A stretch of DNA of 37,113 nt from Pseudomonas sp. TH10 (GCF_016651255.1 NZ_JAEKEG010000115.1:1-37113), one strand, 5' to 3'; positions 9,579 to 19,976 are shown, counted from the stretch's first letter. The notes: generated from the letters alone by a model not told the origin. A program made the numbers and translations.

Positions 9579-11717
9579 ATGAGTACCAAGAAACCTGCCA
9601 CACCTAAAAGCGAACTGGCCGGGACCGATACCCTGGACCGCAGCAACACCAACGCCAAACTCGATAGCCTGGAAAAATTCCGCTCCGACGCCACCGGTCA
9701 GGCCCTGCGCACCAACCAGGGTGTGAAGATCGCCGACAACCAGAACACCCTCAAGGTGGGCGCCCGCGGCCCATCGCTGCTGGAAGACTTCATCATGCGT
9801 GAAAAAATCACGCACTTTGACCACGAGCGGATTCCCGAGCGCATCGTCCACGCCCGCGGCACCGGCGCGCATGGTTTCTTTCAGGCTTACGAAAACCATG
9901 CAGCGCTGACCAAGGCCGGTTTCCTGCAGGATCCGGGAAAAAAGACGCCGGTATTCGTGCGCTTTTCCACTGTGCAGGGCCCACGCGGCTCCGGTGACAC
10001 CGTACGTGACGTGCGCGGCTTTGCCGTGAAATTCTTCACCGACGAAGGCAACTTCGATCTGGTCGGCAACAATATGCCGGTGTTCTTCATTCAGGACGCG
10101 ATCAAGTTTCCCGACTTCGTTCACGCGGTGAAACCCGAGCCGCACAACGAAATCCCGACTGGCGGTTCCGCCCACGATACCTTCTGGGACTTCGTCTCCC
10201 TGGTGCCGGAATCGGCGCACATGGTTATCTGGGCGATGTCCGACCGGGCAATCCCGAAAAGCTTGCGCAGCATGCAAGGCTTTGGCGTACACACCTTCCG
10301 GCTGGTCAACGCCGAGGGCAAATCGCGCTTCGTCAAATTCCACTGGCGCCCTACCGCCGGCACTTGCTCGCTGGTGTGGGACGAGGCGCAGAAGCTCGCC
10401 GGTAAAGACACCGACTACCACCGTCGCGACCTCTGGGAAGCCATCGAGATGGGCGACTACCCGGAATGGGAACTGGGTGTGCAAATCATCGAAGAGGAAA
10501 ACGAGCACGACTTCGATTTCGACATCCTCGACCCGACCAAGCTGATCCCCGAAGAAATCGTGCCGATCACGCCGCTGGGCAAAATGACGCTGAACCGCAA
10601 CCCGGACAACTTCTTTGCCGAGACCGAACAGGTTGCGTTCTGCCCCGGCCACATCGTGCCGGGCATCGACTTCTCCAACGATCCGCTGCTGCAAGGTCGG
10701 CTGTTTTCCTACACCGACACGCAAATCAGCCGCCTCGGCGGGCCGAATTTCCATGAGCTGCCAATCAACCGGCCGGTGGCGCCGTTCCATAACGGCCAGC
10801 GCGATGCCCAGCACCGCACGGTGATCGACAAGGGTCGTGCGTCTTATGAGCCGAACTCGATTGACGGCGGCTGGCCGAAAGAAACGCCGCCAGCCGCGCA
10901 GGACGGAGGTTTCGAGACGTATCCGGAACGCATCGACGCCGCCAAGATCCGCCAGCGCAGCGAGTCGTTCAGCGATCACTTCTCCCAGGCGCGGCTGTTC
11001 TTCAACAGCATGAGCGCGCATGAGAAAGAGCACATCATCGCCGCCTACAGCTTCGAGTTGGGCAAGGTTGAACGTGAGTTCATCCGTGCGAGGGAAGTGA
11101 ACGAGATTCTCGCCAACATTGATCTGGAACTGGCCAAGCGTGTGGCGGCCAACCTGGGTCTGCCGGCACCCAAGGCCGGCACGGTCGATGTGCCGAAGAC
11201 TTCGCTGGATCGCTCACCCGCGCTCAGCCAGGCCAACCTTCTGCCCGGCAACATCAAAAGCCGCAAGGTGGCGATTCTGGCGGCCAACGGTGTCGATGGC
11301 GCAGCGATTGATGCGCTGAAAAAAGCGCTGGCAGCCGAAGGGGCGCACGCCAAGCTGCTGGGGCCGACTTCGGCACCCGTGAAGACCGCTGACGGCAAGA
11401 CACTGCCGGTGGATGCGTCGATGGAAGGCTTGCCGTCAGTGGCGTTTGACGCGGTGTTCGTGCCCGGTGGCGCAGCCTCGATCAAGGCCTTGAGCACCGA
11501 TGGGGTGGCGCTGCATTACGTGCTGGAAGCCTACAAGCATCTGAAGGCGATCGCCTTGCACGGCGAAGCCAAGCAGTTGCTGGACGTGCTCAAGCTAGAG
11601 GCGGATGCGGGATTGATCGTGGGAGCGGATACGAAGCTGTTCAAACCGTTTATTGCAGCGATCGGGCAACATCGGGTCTGGGATCGTGAGCCAAAAGCCA
11701 AGGCGGTTCCGGCTTAA
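9579..11717 (+). CDS. katE: Large-subunit catalase HPII
   Basis: Monofunctional heme catalase that dismutates hydrogen peroxide, usually stationary-phase induced. 712 aa, the large-subunit class. Seen: the distal His in IVHARG (H91), the distal Asn N164 in LVGNN, and the heme-ligand Tyr Y378 in RLFSYTDTQ. All three keep a constant offset of 37 from the E. coli HPII residues as I recall them (H128, N201, Y415). The C-terminal part, from about residue 560, is a DJ-1/class I glutamine amidotransferase-like domain ([12 protein letters not shown]), typical of HPII. A GAGGAG site precedes the ATG. Confidence 0.96.
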   Translation: MSTKKPATPKSELAGTDTLDRSNTNAKLDSLEKFRSDATGQALRTNQGVKIADNQNTLKVGARGPSLLEDFIMREKITHFDHERIPERIVHARGTGAHGFFQAYENHAALTKAGFLQDPGKKTPVFVRFSTVQGPRGSGDTVRDVRGFAVKFFTDEGNFDLVGNNMPVFFIQDAIKFPDFVHAVKPEPHNEIPTGGSAHDTFWDFVSLVPESAHMVIWAMSDRAIPKSLRSMQGFGVHTFRLVNAEGKSRFVKFHWRPTAGTCSLVWDEAQKLAGKDTDYHRRDLWEAIEMGDYPEWELGVQIIEEENEHDFDFDILDPTKLIPEEIVPITPLGKMTLNRNPDNFFAETEQVAFCPGHIVPGIDFSNDPLLQGRLFSYTDTQISRLGGPNFHELPINRPVAPFHNGQRDAQHRTVIDKGRASYEPNSIDGGWPKETPPAAQDGGFETYPERIDAAKIRQRSESFSDHFSQARLFFNSMSAHEKEHIIAAYSFELGKVEREFIRAREVNEILANIDLELAKRVAANLGLPAPKAGTVDVPKTSLDRSPALSQANLLPGNIKSRKVAILAANGVDGAAIDALKKALAAEGAHAKLLGPTSAPVKTADGKTLPVDASMEGLPSVAFDAVFVPGGAASIKALSTDGVALHYVLEAYKHLKAIALHGEAKQLLDVLKLEADAGLIVGADTKLFKPFIAAIGQHRVWDREPKAKAVPA

Positions 11718-11738
11718 TATTTGTTGCGTTAGTAAGGA

Positions 11739-11836
11739 TGCCATCGCGGGCAAGCCTTGCTCCCACAGGGTTAACGGCTGAACACACATGCTGTGATCAG
11801 CGCTAACCACTGTAGGAGCGAGCTTGCTCGCGATGC
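11739..11836. repeat. Facing pair of REP palindromes between katE and the lipoprotein gene
   Basis: Two related elements in opposite orientation: CATCGCGGGCAAGCCTTGC with TCCCACAGG (11739-11769) and TGTAGGAGCGAGCTTGCTCG with CGATG (11810-11836). Each can form its own hairpin and they can also pair with each other. They fill a convergent-gene gap. Confidence 0.85.
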
Positions 11837-11838
11837 TT

Positions 11839-12552
11839 TTAAGGTTTACGCGGAATCAAAACCATCTGCGCAGGAATATTGCGCAGAATCTGCTTCTTCA
11901 GCTTCAGATCAAACTCCGAATCAAGCTTCTTCACCCGCTTGGTCAATAAAGTCGCCAACCACGGATAATCCTGGGTACGCGGCGCTTGAATGCTCACTGC
12001 GCACTCGTAATTCACCACATCGGCAGCGATCGCGTCCAATTGGCGGCGCAACTTGGCCATATCTGTCAGGTTTAGCGCCACCGTGGTGCTTTCGGCCGTG
12101 GGGTCGATGACTTTGGCTGCTGGCTTGGCTTCGGCCGCCATGAGCGCCGCTTCCGCTTTATCCAGTTCGGCCTTGCGTGCATTAACGATGGCATTATTGA
12201 CCCCGCCGGTCAGCGCGGGTGCCTTGGGCATCAGCGCCCGAGCCCGGCTGAGGGCCGTGGCGGCAGCATTCACATCACCTTTTTGCAGCACAATGCGGCT
12301 GCGCAGCAGATAAGCCTCGGCCAATTGACGCTGGTACTGCTCGAGCGATTGGTCATTCGGGGCCTCGGCCTGCAAAGCAGCCAATTGGTCTTCGGCAGTG
12401 GCCAGTTCGCTGCTGGCCAGGCTTTGCTCCAGCTGTGCGATGGCCGTAGCTCGCGCATCGGGGGCTTCGGCCACCGGCGGCGTGCTTTGGCAGGCGCCCA
12501 GCAGCACGGAAAATGCGACAAGGAGCAGATAACGGGAGGCGAACGGCTTCAT
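11839..12552 (-). CDS. Predicted outer-membrane lipoprotein next to the zinc uptake genes
   Basis: 237 aa, no known function (I recall the equivalent position in P. aeruginosa as PA5502). A lipoprotein signal is clear: hydrophobic LLLVAFSVLLGAC with the acylated Cys at residue 20 followed by Q, which suggests outer-membrane sorting. The next 100 or more residues are rich in Ala, Leu, Glu and Gln and look helical, with a possible TPR-like pattern (EQYQRQLAEAYLLRSRIVL). It lies 37 bases downstream of znuB on the same strand, so it may be cotranscribed with the zinc genes; a role in zinc is inference only. Confidence 0.8.
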   Translation of the reverse strand: MKPFASRYLLLVAFSVLLGACQSTPPVAEAPDARATAIAQLEQSLASSELATAEDQLAALQAEAPNDQSLEQYQRQLAEAYLLRSRIVLQKGDVNAAATALSRARALMPKAPALTGGVNNAIVNARKAELDKAEAALMAAEAKPAAKVIDPTAESTTVALNLTDMAKLRRQLDAIAADVVNYECAVSIQAPRTQDYPWLATLLTKRVKKLDSEFDLKLKKQILRNIPAQMVLIPRKP

Positions 12553-12589
12553 TCCTGCGACTCTCTAATTGCGCAAAAAGCGAGCAAGT

Positions 12590-13378
12590 CTACACCCCTC
12601 GACGGGGCAGAACAAAACTCAGCAGAAACAGTGCGGCGGCCGTCACAACGATTGACGGGCCGGCCGGGGTGTCCTTGAACCACGACAACGCCAGCCCGCC
12701 ACACACGGCGAGCATGCCCAGCAGGCTCGCGCCCACTGCCATCTGCTCTGGCGAACGGGCGTGACGCTGTGCCGCAGCCGCCGGGATGATCAACAGCGAA
12801 GTAATCAGCAAAACCCCGACGATTTTCATCGCCACAGCGATCACCACCGCAATCAACAGCATCAGCGCCATGCGTAGCCCCGCCACCGGCAGGCCTTCGA
12901 CTTTGGCCAACTCTTCATGCACGGTGACCGCCAGCAATGGCCGCCACAGCGTCACCAGCAACACCAGTACCGCCGCGCTGCCGCCGAGGATCCACGCCAG
13001 GTCGGTCGGGCTGATCGCCAGCAGGTCACCGAACAGATAGGCCATCAGGTCGATCCGCACTTCATGCATGAAGCTTAGTACTACCAGCCCGAGCGAGAGC
13101 GTGCTCGGTGCGAGAATTCCCAAAAGCGTGTCGGACGCTAGCGGCTGGCGCTGTTGCAAGGTTACCAGCAGCACCGCGAGCAACAGACAGCCCACGGTGA
13201 CGGCAATGGCAGGACTGACATCCAGCAGAAAACCCAATGCCACGCCGAGCAGGGCGGCGTGGGACAGGGTGTCGCCGAAATAGGCCATGCGCCGCCAGAC
13301 CACGAACGAACCCAGCGGCCCCGCCACCAGCGCCAGGGCCAGGCCTGCAAGCAGGGCGTAGAGCAGAAAATCAGCCAT
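12590..13378 (-). CDS. znuB: Zinc ABC transporter permease
   Basis: The inner-membrane channel of the high-affinity zinc importer. 262 aa from the ATG at 13378, which begins with [12 protein letters not shown]; the frame is open farther upstream but only over the znuC end. Multiple hydrophobic helices and the ABC-3 family patterns [16 protein letters not shown] and [17 protein letters not shown] are visible. It overlaps the znuC end by 8 bases, so it is translationally coupled. Confidence 0.95.
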   Translation of the reverse strand: MADFLLYALLAGLALALVAGPLGSFVVWRRMAYFGDTLSHAALLGVALGFLLDVSPAIAVTVGCLLLAVLLVTLQQRQPLASDTLLGILAPSTLSLGLVVLSFMHEVRIDLMAYLFGDLLAISPTDLAWILGGSAAVLVLLVTLWRPLLAVTVHEELAKVEGLPVAGLRMALMLLIAVVIAVAMKIVGVLLITSLLIIPAAAAQRHARSPEQMAVGASLLGMLAVCGGLALSWFKDTPAGPSIVVTAAALFLLSFVLPRRGV

Positions 13379-14156
13379 GCTTGCAGCTATCTCCATGAAC
13401 ATGGGTAGAGGCCGGTGAGGCCGTACTGACCACCGAACCGTGCAGATCGTGAGCGTGGTCGTGATGGTGGTGATAGACCGCCAGGCTCTGCGCGTTCTTG
13501 CCGAACAGCTCGACAAACGCCGGATCGCCGCTGACCTGCTCGGGATGCCCGGAGCAGCACACGTGTCGATTCAGGCACACCACCTGATCGGTGGTGCTCA
13601 TCACCAGATGCAAATCGTGGGACACCATCAACACGCCGCAGCCATGACGGTCGCGCAGACGGGTGATCAGGCTGTACAACTCGGCCTGGCCGGCAACATC
13701 GACGCCTTGTACCGGCTCGTCGAGTACCAGCAATTCCGGCTCGCGCAGCAACGCCCGAGCGAGCAGCACACGCTGCATTTCACCGCCGGAAACGCTTTGC
13801 ACCGGGCTGTCAATAACGTGTTCGGCGCCAACTTCCTTCAACGCGGCCAGCGCACGCGGACGGTCAACGCCCGGCACCAGACGCAAAAAGCGCAGCACCG
13901 ACAGCGGCAAGGTCGGATCGACGTGGAGTTTTTGCGGCATGTAGCCGACGCGCAGTTTCGGCTTGCGCCAGACACTGCCGCTGTCCGGCTTCAACAGCCC
14001 GAGCACGGCGCGCACCAGCGTGGTCTTGCCAGCGCCGTTGGGCCCGATCAGGGTGACGATCTGTCCCGGCTCGACGCTCAGCTCGATGTTGTCCAGCACG
14101 GTCTGCCCGGCAAACGTGACGGCGACCTGTTCCAGACGGATCAGCGCGTTGCTCAT
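13371..14156 (-). CDS. znuC: Zinc ABC transporter ATP-binding protein
   Basis: The ATPase of the zinc importer. 261 aa from the ATG at 14156, whose first base is the last base of the zur stop codon; this coupling is why I prefer it to the upstream ATG. Seen: Walker [10 protein letters not shown] (residues 38-46), signature VSGGEMQ, Walker B LLVLDEP. The last 35 or so residues are an unusual histidine-rich tail (HHHHDHAHD, then more His and a Cys), a likely zinc-binding sensor or store. Confidence 0.95.
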   Translation of the reverse strand: MSNALIRLEQVAVTFAGQTVLDNIELSVEPGQIVTLIGPNGAGKTTLVRAVLGLLKPDSGSVWRKPKLRVGYMPQKLHVDPTLPLSVLRFLRLVPGVDRPRALAALKEVGAEHVIDSPVQSVSGGEMQRVLLARALLREPELLVLDEPVQGVDVAGQAELYSLITRLRDRHGCGVLMVSHDLHLVMSTTDQVVCLNRHVCCSGHPEQVSGDPAFVELFGKNAQSLAVYHHHHDHAHDLHGSVVSTASPASTHVHGDSCKHG

Positions 14157-14638
14157 CAAGCCCCCTGGCAACCGGAGCAGAGGCCGACGACTTCGACGGT
14201 CTGCGCTTCGACGATGAAACCGACATCCTTGGCGCTGTTGATGATCGCGTCGCTGATCACTTTTTGCTCAAGTTCGATCGCGGCGTGGCAATCACGGCAG
14301 ATCAGGAACTGGCCCTGATGCGCATGCTCCGGATGCACACAGCCAACGAAGGCGTTGAGCGAGGAGATGCGGTGCACCAGGCCGTTTTCGAGCAGAAAAT
14401 CCAGCGCCCGATAGACGGTTGGCGGCGCGGCACGACGGCCGTCCTGCTCGCTCAGCACGGCGAGAATGTCGTAGGCGCCCAGCGGTTTGTGGCTCTGCCA
14501 GACCAATTCCAGCACCCGGCGGCGCAATGCAGTCAGGCGCAGGCCTTTCTGGGCGCACAAGGTATCGGCCTCGGACAAAGCGCTGTGCACGCAATGAGAG
14601 TGGTCGTGGGGACGGCTGGCAATCGGTGTGATAGGCAT
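14156..14638 (-). CDS. zur: Zinc uptake regulator, Fur family
   Basis: A DNA-binding repressor that, with zinc bound, shuts off zinc import genes. 160 aa. Seen: a winged-helix region with [10 protein letters not shown]; the zinc sites CRDC (C114, C117) and CSGC (C154, C157); and a His-rich hinge (HPEHAHQG). The N-terminus also carries HDHSHCVH. First gene of zur-znuC-znuB and divergent from znuA, so it probably controls both directions and itself. Confidence 0.95.
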   Translation of the reverse strand: MPITPIASRPHDHSHCVHSALSEADTLCAQKGLRLTALRRRVLELVWQSHKPLGAYDILAVLSEQDGRRAAPPTVYRALDFLLENGLVHRISSLNAFVGCVHPEHAHQGQFLICRDCHAAIELEQKVISDAIINSAKDVGFIVEAQTVEVVGLCSGCQGA

Positions 14639-14660
14639 GGGCGGCGACGAGTTTTGATAG

Positions 14661-14680
14661 AGACGTTATTATGTTACCCG
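14661..14680. promoter_or_regulatory. Candidate Zur operator between zur and znuA
   Basis: The sequence GTTATTATGTTAC lies in the 66-base gap between the divergent zur and znuA starts. It is AT-rich in a GC-rich region and resembles the known GTTATA-type palindrome of Zur boxes, though one half is imperfect. Its position would let one dimer control both transcripts. Confidence 0.6.
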
Positions 14681-14704
14681 TTCTCGCCTCCTTGAGTGGT
14701 CATC

Positions 14705-15625
14705 GTGTCCCGACTTTTTTCTGTTTTTGTGGCTTTTGTCGCCAGTTTTCTGTTGATCGGTTCGGCTCAGGCCGAGGTCAAAGTCCTCACCAGCATCAAA
14801 CCGTTGCAGCTGATTGCAGCGGCGGTGCAGGACGGCGTGGCGATCCCTGAAGTGTTATTGCCGCCGGGTGCGTCGCCGCATAACTATGCTCTGCGGCCAT
14901 CCGACGTACGGAAGGTGCAGTCGGTGGATCTGCTCTACTGGATCGGCCCGGACATGGAAGGTTTCCTGCCGCGTGTGCTCAACGGTCGGACGTTGCCAAG
15001 CGCGGCGGTGCAGGATCTGCCGGGGATGAAGTTGCGTCGTTTCGCTGAAGACAGCCATTCCTACGCCGAAGACGCCGACGAACATGATCACGATCACCGT
15101 CCGGGCACACTGGACGCACATTTGTGGTTATCGCCGGTCAATGCGCGGGTGATCGCCGACAAGATGGCCGCAGACCTCAGCGCTGCCGACCCGGCGAATG
15201 CCGAACGCTATCAGAGCAATGCCAAGGCTTTCGACGAGCGTCTGGATGCACTGGATGTGCGTTTGAAAAAGCGTCTGGCAGGCGTAGAAGGCAAGCCGTA
15301 CTTCGTTTTTCACGAAGCGTTCGATTACTTTGAAGAGGCTTACGGCCTGAAGCATACCGGCGTATTCAGCGTCGCAGCCGAAGTGCAACCGGGTGCCCAG
15401 CACGTTGCCGCCATGCGCACGCGACTGCAGGAAGTGGGCAAGACCTGTGTGTTCAGTGAGCCGCCGTTGCGCCCGCGTTTGGCCGAAACCCTGGTGGCGG
15501 GTTTGCCGGTGAAACTGGCTGAGCTGGATGCGTTGGGCGGCTATACGCCGGCGACGGCCCAGGGTTATGAGCAGGTGCTGGAGAAGTTGGGTAACGACCT
15601 GGCGGGATGCCTGGAGTCACTGTAA
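14705..15625 (+). CDS. znuA: Periplasmic zinc-binding protein of the ZnuABC importer
   Basis: Captures zinc in the periplasm and hands it to ZnuBC. 306 aa from GTG at 14705. The start choice gives a normal signal peptide (hydrophobic core then GSAQA and the mature EVKVLTSIKPLQ); another GTG three codons upstream is possible. Seen: the cluster-A-I family features PHNYALRPSD and DAHLWLSP with metal-ligand histidines, and a charged His-rich loop (EHDHDH) between them. No strong ribosome binding site is visible. Confidence 0.94.
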   Translation: MSRLFSVFVAFVASFLLIGSAQAEVKVLTSIKPLQLIAAAVQDGVAIPEVLLPPGASPHNYALRPSDVRKVQSVDLLYWIGPDMEGFLPRVLNGRTLPSAAVQDLPGMKLRRFAEDSHSYAEDADEHDHDHRPGTLDAHLWLSPVNARVIADKMAADLSAADPANAERYQSNAKAFDERLDALDVRLKKRLAGVEGKPYFVFHEAFDYFEEAYGLKHTGVFSVAAEVQPGAQHVAAMRTRLQEVGKTCVFSEPPLRPRLAETLVAGLPVKLAELDALGGYTPATAQGYEQVLEKLGNDLAGCLESL

Positions 15626-15637
15626 GCAACACCACCC

Positions 15638-15736
15638 CTGTAGGAGCGAGCTTGCTCGCGAAGAAATCTGCAGCAATGTGGGGTGCCAGGCACCCCGCGT
15701 TATCGTTGACGACCCTCGCGAGCAAGCGCTCCTGCA
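15638..15736. repeat. Facing pair of REP palindromes between znuA and thrB
   Basis: CTGTAGGAGCGAGCTTGCTC with GCGAAG (15638-15663) and the inverse element CTCGCGAGCAAGCGCTCCTG (15715-15734, extending to 15736). Between them is a perfect 8-bp hairpin with a one-base loop (GGGGTGCC/GGCACCCC, 15680-15696). They fill the gap between two convergent genes. Confidence 0.85.
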
Positions 15737-15746
15737 CATAATGGGG

Positions 15747-16700
15747 TTAAAGGGCGAACGGTAGCGGTGTATTGACCTGCTGCCGCTGCGCCAAACGCTG
15801 TTCAAATTCCTGCGGATCGTGAATCAGCACATCCTGCCCGGCAAACTGCTCCGCCGCGATCAACCGCGACAGCCAGAACCGTACACAGGCCACGCGCAAC
15901 ATCGTCGACCACAACTCAGCCTCCGCCGCCGTGAACGGCCGCAGCGCCGCATAAGCGCCGAGGAATGCCCGGGCACGCGGCCCATCGATCAAACCTTCTT
16001 CGTCCGAACACCAGTCGTTCAAGGCAATCGCCACGTCGTACAGCATCGGCCCCGAGCAGGCGTTGTAGAAGTCGATCAACCCGGTCAGATGCGTGCCTTC
16101 GAACATCGCGTTATCGCGAAACAGGTCGGCATGAATATTCGCCCGAGGCAGCGCGAGAATCTTGTCTTTGCGCTCGGTGATTTCCTCCAGCGCTTTCTGC
16201 AGCAAGGCACGCGGCTCGTTGCTCAGGTGCGAAAGAAACTCGGTGCCCTCCTCCAGCATCCAGTCCAGGCCACGATCGGTCTTGCGCTTGATCATGCGCT
16301 CGCCCTGGGTCGCCAGGTGCAAATGCGCCTGCAACTCGCCGACCTGCGCGCAATGCTGGGCATTGGCGATTTTGATGTGCTTGCCAGACAGACGCGGTTG
16401 CAACAGCGCCGGTTTGCCTTTCAGCTCACGCAACGCCACGCCGTCGGTGGTGCGCAGCGCGTACGGCACCGGCAGGTCGGCAGCGTGCAGCACGTCGAGC
16501 AGGTCGATGAAGAACGGCATCTCTTGCACCGGGCCGCGCTCGACGAGGGTCAGGACGAACTCGCCCTGCTCCAGGCTGATAAAGAAGTTGGTGTTTTCGC
16601 TGCCGGCGGCGATCCCCTGGAAATCAAGCAGACGGCCAAGCCCGTAAGGGGCGAGAAAGGTTTCCAGCTCGGGCCGAGCGAGGGGAGTGAACACAGACAT
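15747..16700 (-). CDS. thrB: Homoserine kinase (choline-kinase-like type)
   Basis: Phosphorylates homoserine in threonine synthesis. 317 aa. It is not the GHMP type of E. coli but the APH/choline-kinase-like type used by pseudomonads. Seen: ENTNFFIS and FVLTLVE in the nucleotide lobe; the catalytic loop IHADLFRDN (His, Asp and Asn of the Brenner motif); and the metal-binding LIDFYNA. It stands 60 bases after the DUF2782 gene on the same strand, separated by a hairpin. Confidence 0.93.
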   Translation of the reverse strand: MSVFTPLARPELETFLAPYGLGRLLDFQGIAAGSENTNFFISLEQGEFVLTLVERGPVQEMPFFIDLLDVLHAADLPVPYALRTTDGVALRELKGKPALLQPRLSGKHIKIANAQHCAQVGELQAHLHLATQGERMIKRKTDRGLDWMLEEGTEFLSHLSNEPRALLQKALEEITERKDKILALPRANIHADLFRDNAMFEGTHLTGLIDFYNACSGPMLYDVAIALNDWCSDEEGLIDGPRARAFLGAYAALRPFTAAEAELWSTMLRVACVRFWLSRLIAAEQFAGQDVLIHDPQEFEQRLAQRQQVNTPLPFAL

Positions 16701-16721
16701 GGTTAAAAACTGCTCAGTTCA

Positions 16722-16742
16722 GGCGTCGCTGTCAGCGACGCC
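16722..16742. other. Strong hairpin between the DUF2782 gene and thrB
   Basis: A perfect 9-bp stem (GGCGTCGCT/AGCGACGCC) with a 3-base loop. On the minus strand it lies after the DUF2782 stop and before thrB. The T-run on that strand is not directly adjacent, so it may be a weak terminator or an RNA-stabilising structure. Confidence 0.5.
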
Positions 16743-16760
16743 GATTAAAAGTCGGGAAAC

Positions 16761-17057
16761 TTACTTCCAGGTAAAGATTTCCCACGACGGAATCAGCATA
16801 TCCGGCTGGTCGGATCGAATGTAGTTCGCGTCCGAGCCATCGGCGCGCACCAGGAAATAGGGTTTGCCACCCTTCGGTGTGACCTTGATCGCATAGACGA
16901 AGCCACTGCGGCTGTATTCCTGGATGACCTTGTCACCTTCCGTGTGCGTGTTGATAGTAACTTCCGGCTCCGAGGCGGGCGCATCATCCGCCGCCATCGC
17001 GGCCAACGGTGAGGCAGCAATCAGACCGACCAGCAGCAAGCGATTTAACGTACGCAT
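16761..17057 (-). CDS. DUF2782 family small secreted protein
   Basis: 98 aa, function unknown. The signal peptide (LLLVGLIAASPLAAMA, cut before ADDAP) points to the periplasm. The mature part has the family pattern VIQEYSRSGFVYAIKVTPKGGKPYFL written here in two pieces: VIQEYSRSGFVYAI and KVTPKGGKPYFL. It is conserved beside polA and thrB in pseudomonads. Divergent from polA. Confidence 0.85.
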   Translation of the reverse strand: MRTLNRLLLVGLIAASPLAAMAADDAPASEPEVTINTHTEGDKVIQEYSRSGFVYAIKVTPKGGKPYFLVRADGSDANYIRSDQPDMLIPSWEIFTWK

Positions 17058-17131
17058 GATAACCTTGTCCCTTTGTCGTCAACGGTCCCGCTATTCTAGC
17101 GCCGGACCCGCCGAAAAGGTTGATCCTGCTC

Positions 17132-19899
17132 ATGAGCCAAGCCCCCTCGTCCTGGTGGACGGTTCTTCTTACCTGTACCGCGCCTTTCACGCGCTGCCGC
17201 CGCTGACTACTTCCAAAGGCCTGCCCACCGGCGCGGTCAAAGGCGTGTTGAACATGCTCAAGAGTCTGCGCAAGCAGTACCCGGACAGCCCGTTCGCGGT
17301 GGTGTTCGACGCCAAGGGCGGGACCTTTCGCGATGAGATGTATGCTGAATACAAGGCCAACCGCCCAAGCATGCCCGACGATATGCGCGTGCAGATCGAA
17401 CCGCTGCACCAGAGCGTGATCGCCCTCGGCTTCCCGCTGCTGTGCGTGGAAGGTGTCGAGGCCGACGACGTGATCGGCACCCTCGCCCGCAGCAGCGCGG
17501 CGGCGGATCGCCCGGTGATCATCTCGACGGGCGACAAGGACATGGCGCAACTGGTCGACGGCCACATTACCTTGGTCAATACCATGTCCGGTAGCTCGAT
17601 GGACGTGGACGGCGTGAAGGAGAAATTCGGCGTCGCACCCGAGCAGATCATCGATTATCTGGCGCTGATGGGCGATTCCTCCGACAACATTCCGGGCGTA
17701 CCGGGCATCGGCCCGAAGACCGCTTCCGGCCTGTTGGTTGGCGTCAACGGCGGCCTCACCGAGCTGTACGCAAACCTCGATATCGTCCCGACCCTGCCGA
17801 TTCGCGGTGCCAAGACCCTGCCGGCCAAGCTCGAAGAGCACAAGGAGATGGCGTTCCTCTCCTATCAACTGGCGACCATCAAGGTCGACGTGCCGCTGGA
17901 CGTCGAACTCGACGACCTGCAAATGGGCGCAGAAGACCCGGCCAAGCTCTACGAGCTGTACACCCTGTTGGAATTCAAGAGCTGGTTTGAAGACAACCAG
18001 CGTGAGGCCAAGCGCTCGGGCCAGGAGATTGTCGAAATTGCCCAGGAACAGCCGGGCGCCGTCGAAGCTCAATACGAAACCATCCTTGACCAGGCACGCT
18101 TCGAAGCCTGGCTGGACAAGCTCAACAACGCTCCGTTGATTGCGTTTGTTACTGAAACCAATGGCGGCGATGCGCAGCACTCGCAACTGGTGGGCCTGTC
18201 CTTCTCCGTTGCCGCAAATGAAGCAGCCTACATTCCCCTGACCCACTCCTACATGGGCGTCCCGGAACAGCTGGATCGCGACAGTGTTTTACTGGCGTTG
18301 AAGCCGCTGCTGGAGAATCCGCACAAACTCAAGGTCGGCCAGCACGCCAAGTTCGAAACCAACATCCTGGCCAACTGCGCCATTGGTGGCGATCAGAGCA
18401 ACGGGATCATGGTCCGGGGCATTGCCTACGACACCATGCTCGAATCCTATGTACTGGACTCGACGGCAACGCGCCATGACATGGACAGCCTGGCGCTGAA
18501 GTACCTGGGCCAGAGCAAGACTGACATTCAGGAGATCGCAGGCAAAGGCGTCAAACAGCTGACTTTTGACCAGATCTCCCTTGAACTCGCCGGCCCCTAC
18601 GCTGCCGAAGACGCCGATGTGGTCTTGCGCCTGCACCTCGCCCTGCAGGAAAAACTCGCAGCGACACCGAGCCTGTGCACGGTCCTGGACGAAATCGAAA
18701 TGCCGCTGATGCCGGTGCTGGCGCGCATCGAGCGTCAGGGCGCGCTGGTGGACGCCAATCTGCTGGGCATCCAGAGCGTTGAGCTCGGCGAAAAACTCGT
18801 CGCCCTTGAGCGCGAGGCGTTTGCCATCGCCGGTGAGGAGTTCAACCTGGGCTCACCCAAGCAACTGGGGGTGATTCTTTACGAAAAGCTGGGTCTGCCA
18901 GTCCTCAGCAAAACCGCCAAGGGTCAGGCCTCCACAGCCGAAGCGGTACTGGCCGAGCTGGCCGAACAGGATTACCCGCTGCCCAAGGTGCTGATGCAGT
19001 ACCGCTCGCTGAGCAAACTGAAAAGCACCTATACCGATCGGCTGCCAGAGCAAATCAATGCGCGTACCGGCCGTATCCACACGTCCTACCAGCAGGCCGT
19101 GGCGGCCACAGGACGCCTGTCGTCGATCGACCCGAACCTGCAGAACATCCCGATTCGCACCGCCGAAGGCCGGCGAATTCGCCAGGCGTTCGTTGCGCCG
19201 AAGGGCTACAAGCTGCTGGCGGCGGACTATTCACAAATTGAACTGCGGATCATGGCGCACCTGGCCAAGGATGAAGGACTTTTGCATGCCTTCCGCAATG
19301 ATCTGGACGTGCACAGGGCCACCGCCGCCGAAGTGTTTGGCGTCGAGTTGGCCGATGTCACCACCGACCAGCGCCGCAGCGCCAAAGCGATCAACTTCGG
19401 CCTGATCTACGGGATGAGTGCGTTTGGCCTTGCCAAACAGATCGGCGTAGATCGCAAGCAGTCCCAGGCGTACATCGACCGTTATTTCGCGCGCTACCCA
19501 GGCGTACTGCAATACATGGAGCGCACCCGCGCCCAGGCGGCCGAGCAAGGTTATGTCGAGACCATCTTCGGCCGCCGCCTGTACCTGCCGGACATCAACG
19601 CGAAGAACCCGGCCCTGCGCAAAGGCGCGGAACGCACAGCGATCAACGCCCCCATGCAGGGCACCGCGGCGGATATCATCAAAAAAGCCATGGTGGCGGT
19701 GGATAACTGGCTGACCGCGTCCGGCCTGGATGCCAAAGTCATCCTGCAGGTCCACGATGAATTGGTGCTGGAGGTGCGTGAGGATCTCGTGGATCAGGTT
19801 CGCGAAGAAATCCGTACGCACATGAGCAATGCCGCGAAACTGGACGTGCCACTGCTGGTCGAAGTAGGTGTGGGTAACAACTGGGATGAGGCTCACTGA
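17132..19899 (+). CDS. polA: DNA polymerase I, frame broken near the start codon
   Basis: Repair and Okazaki-fragment polymerase; restored length 922 aa. Seen: the 5'-3' exonuclease start (VDGSSYLYRAFHALPP), then a 3'-5' exonuclease domain (about 330-510), then polymerase motifs A (DYSQIELRIMAHLA), B (RRSAKAINFGLIYG) and C (QVHDELVLEV). The expected start is ATG 17132 (MSQAP), but the C-run at 17142-17146 has five C where six would keep the frame with LVLVDG. As written, the long frame has no good start; an in-frame ATG at 17056 lacks a ribosome site. Assembly error is most likely. In the 3'-5' exonuclease domain, the E. coli D355 and D424 positions are V340 and E409, so proofreading is doubtful. 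E342 and D494 are kept. Confidence 0.93.
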
Positions 19900-19918
19900 G
19901 TCCCGATTCACCCCATAC

Positions 19919-19976
19919 TGCAGGAGCGAGCTCGTTCGCGAAAGACCTGAAGGGCGCCGAAGATAATCTGGCGCCC
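19919..19976. repeat. REP palindrome and hairpin after polA
   Basis: A single GCAGGAGCGAGCTCGTTCGC element (19919-19944 with flanks), followed by a 7-bp hairpin GGGCGCC/GGCGCCC (19952-19958 and 19970-19976). Together they probably define the 3' end of the polA transcript, although no T-run follows. Confidence 0.65.

Noticed and set aside
9570..11033. 487-aa open frame antisense to katE
   Set aside because: It mirrors codon structure of a full catalase with all catalytic residues; high GC gives long shadow frames. No family pattern in the antisense product.
15680..15696. GGGGTGCC/GGCACCCC hairpin as the znuA terminator
   Set aside because: No T-run follows on either strand; it lies between two REPs and is probably part of that composite element.
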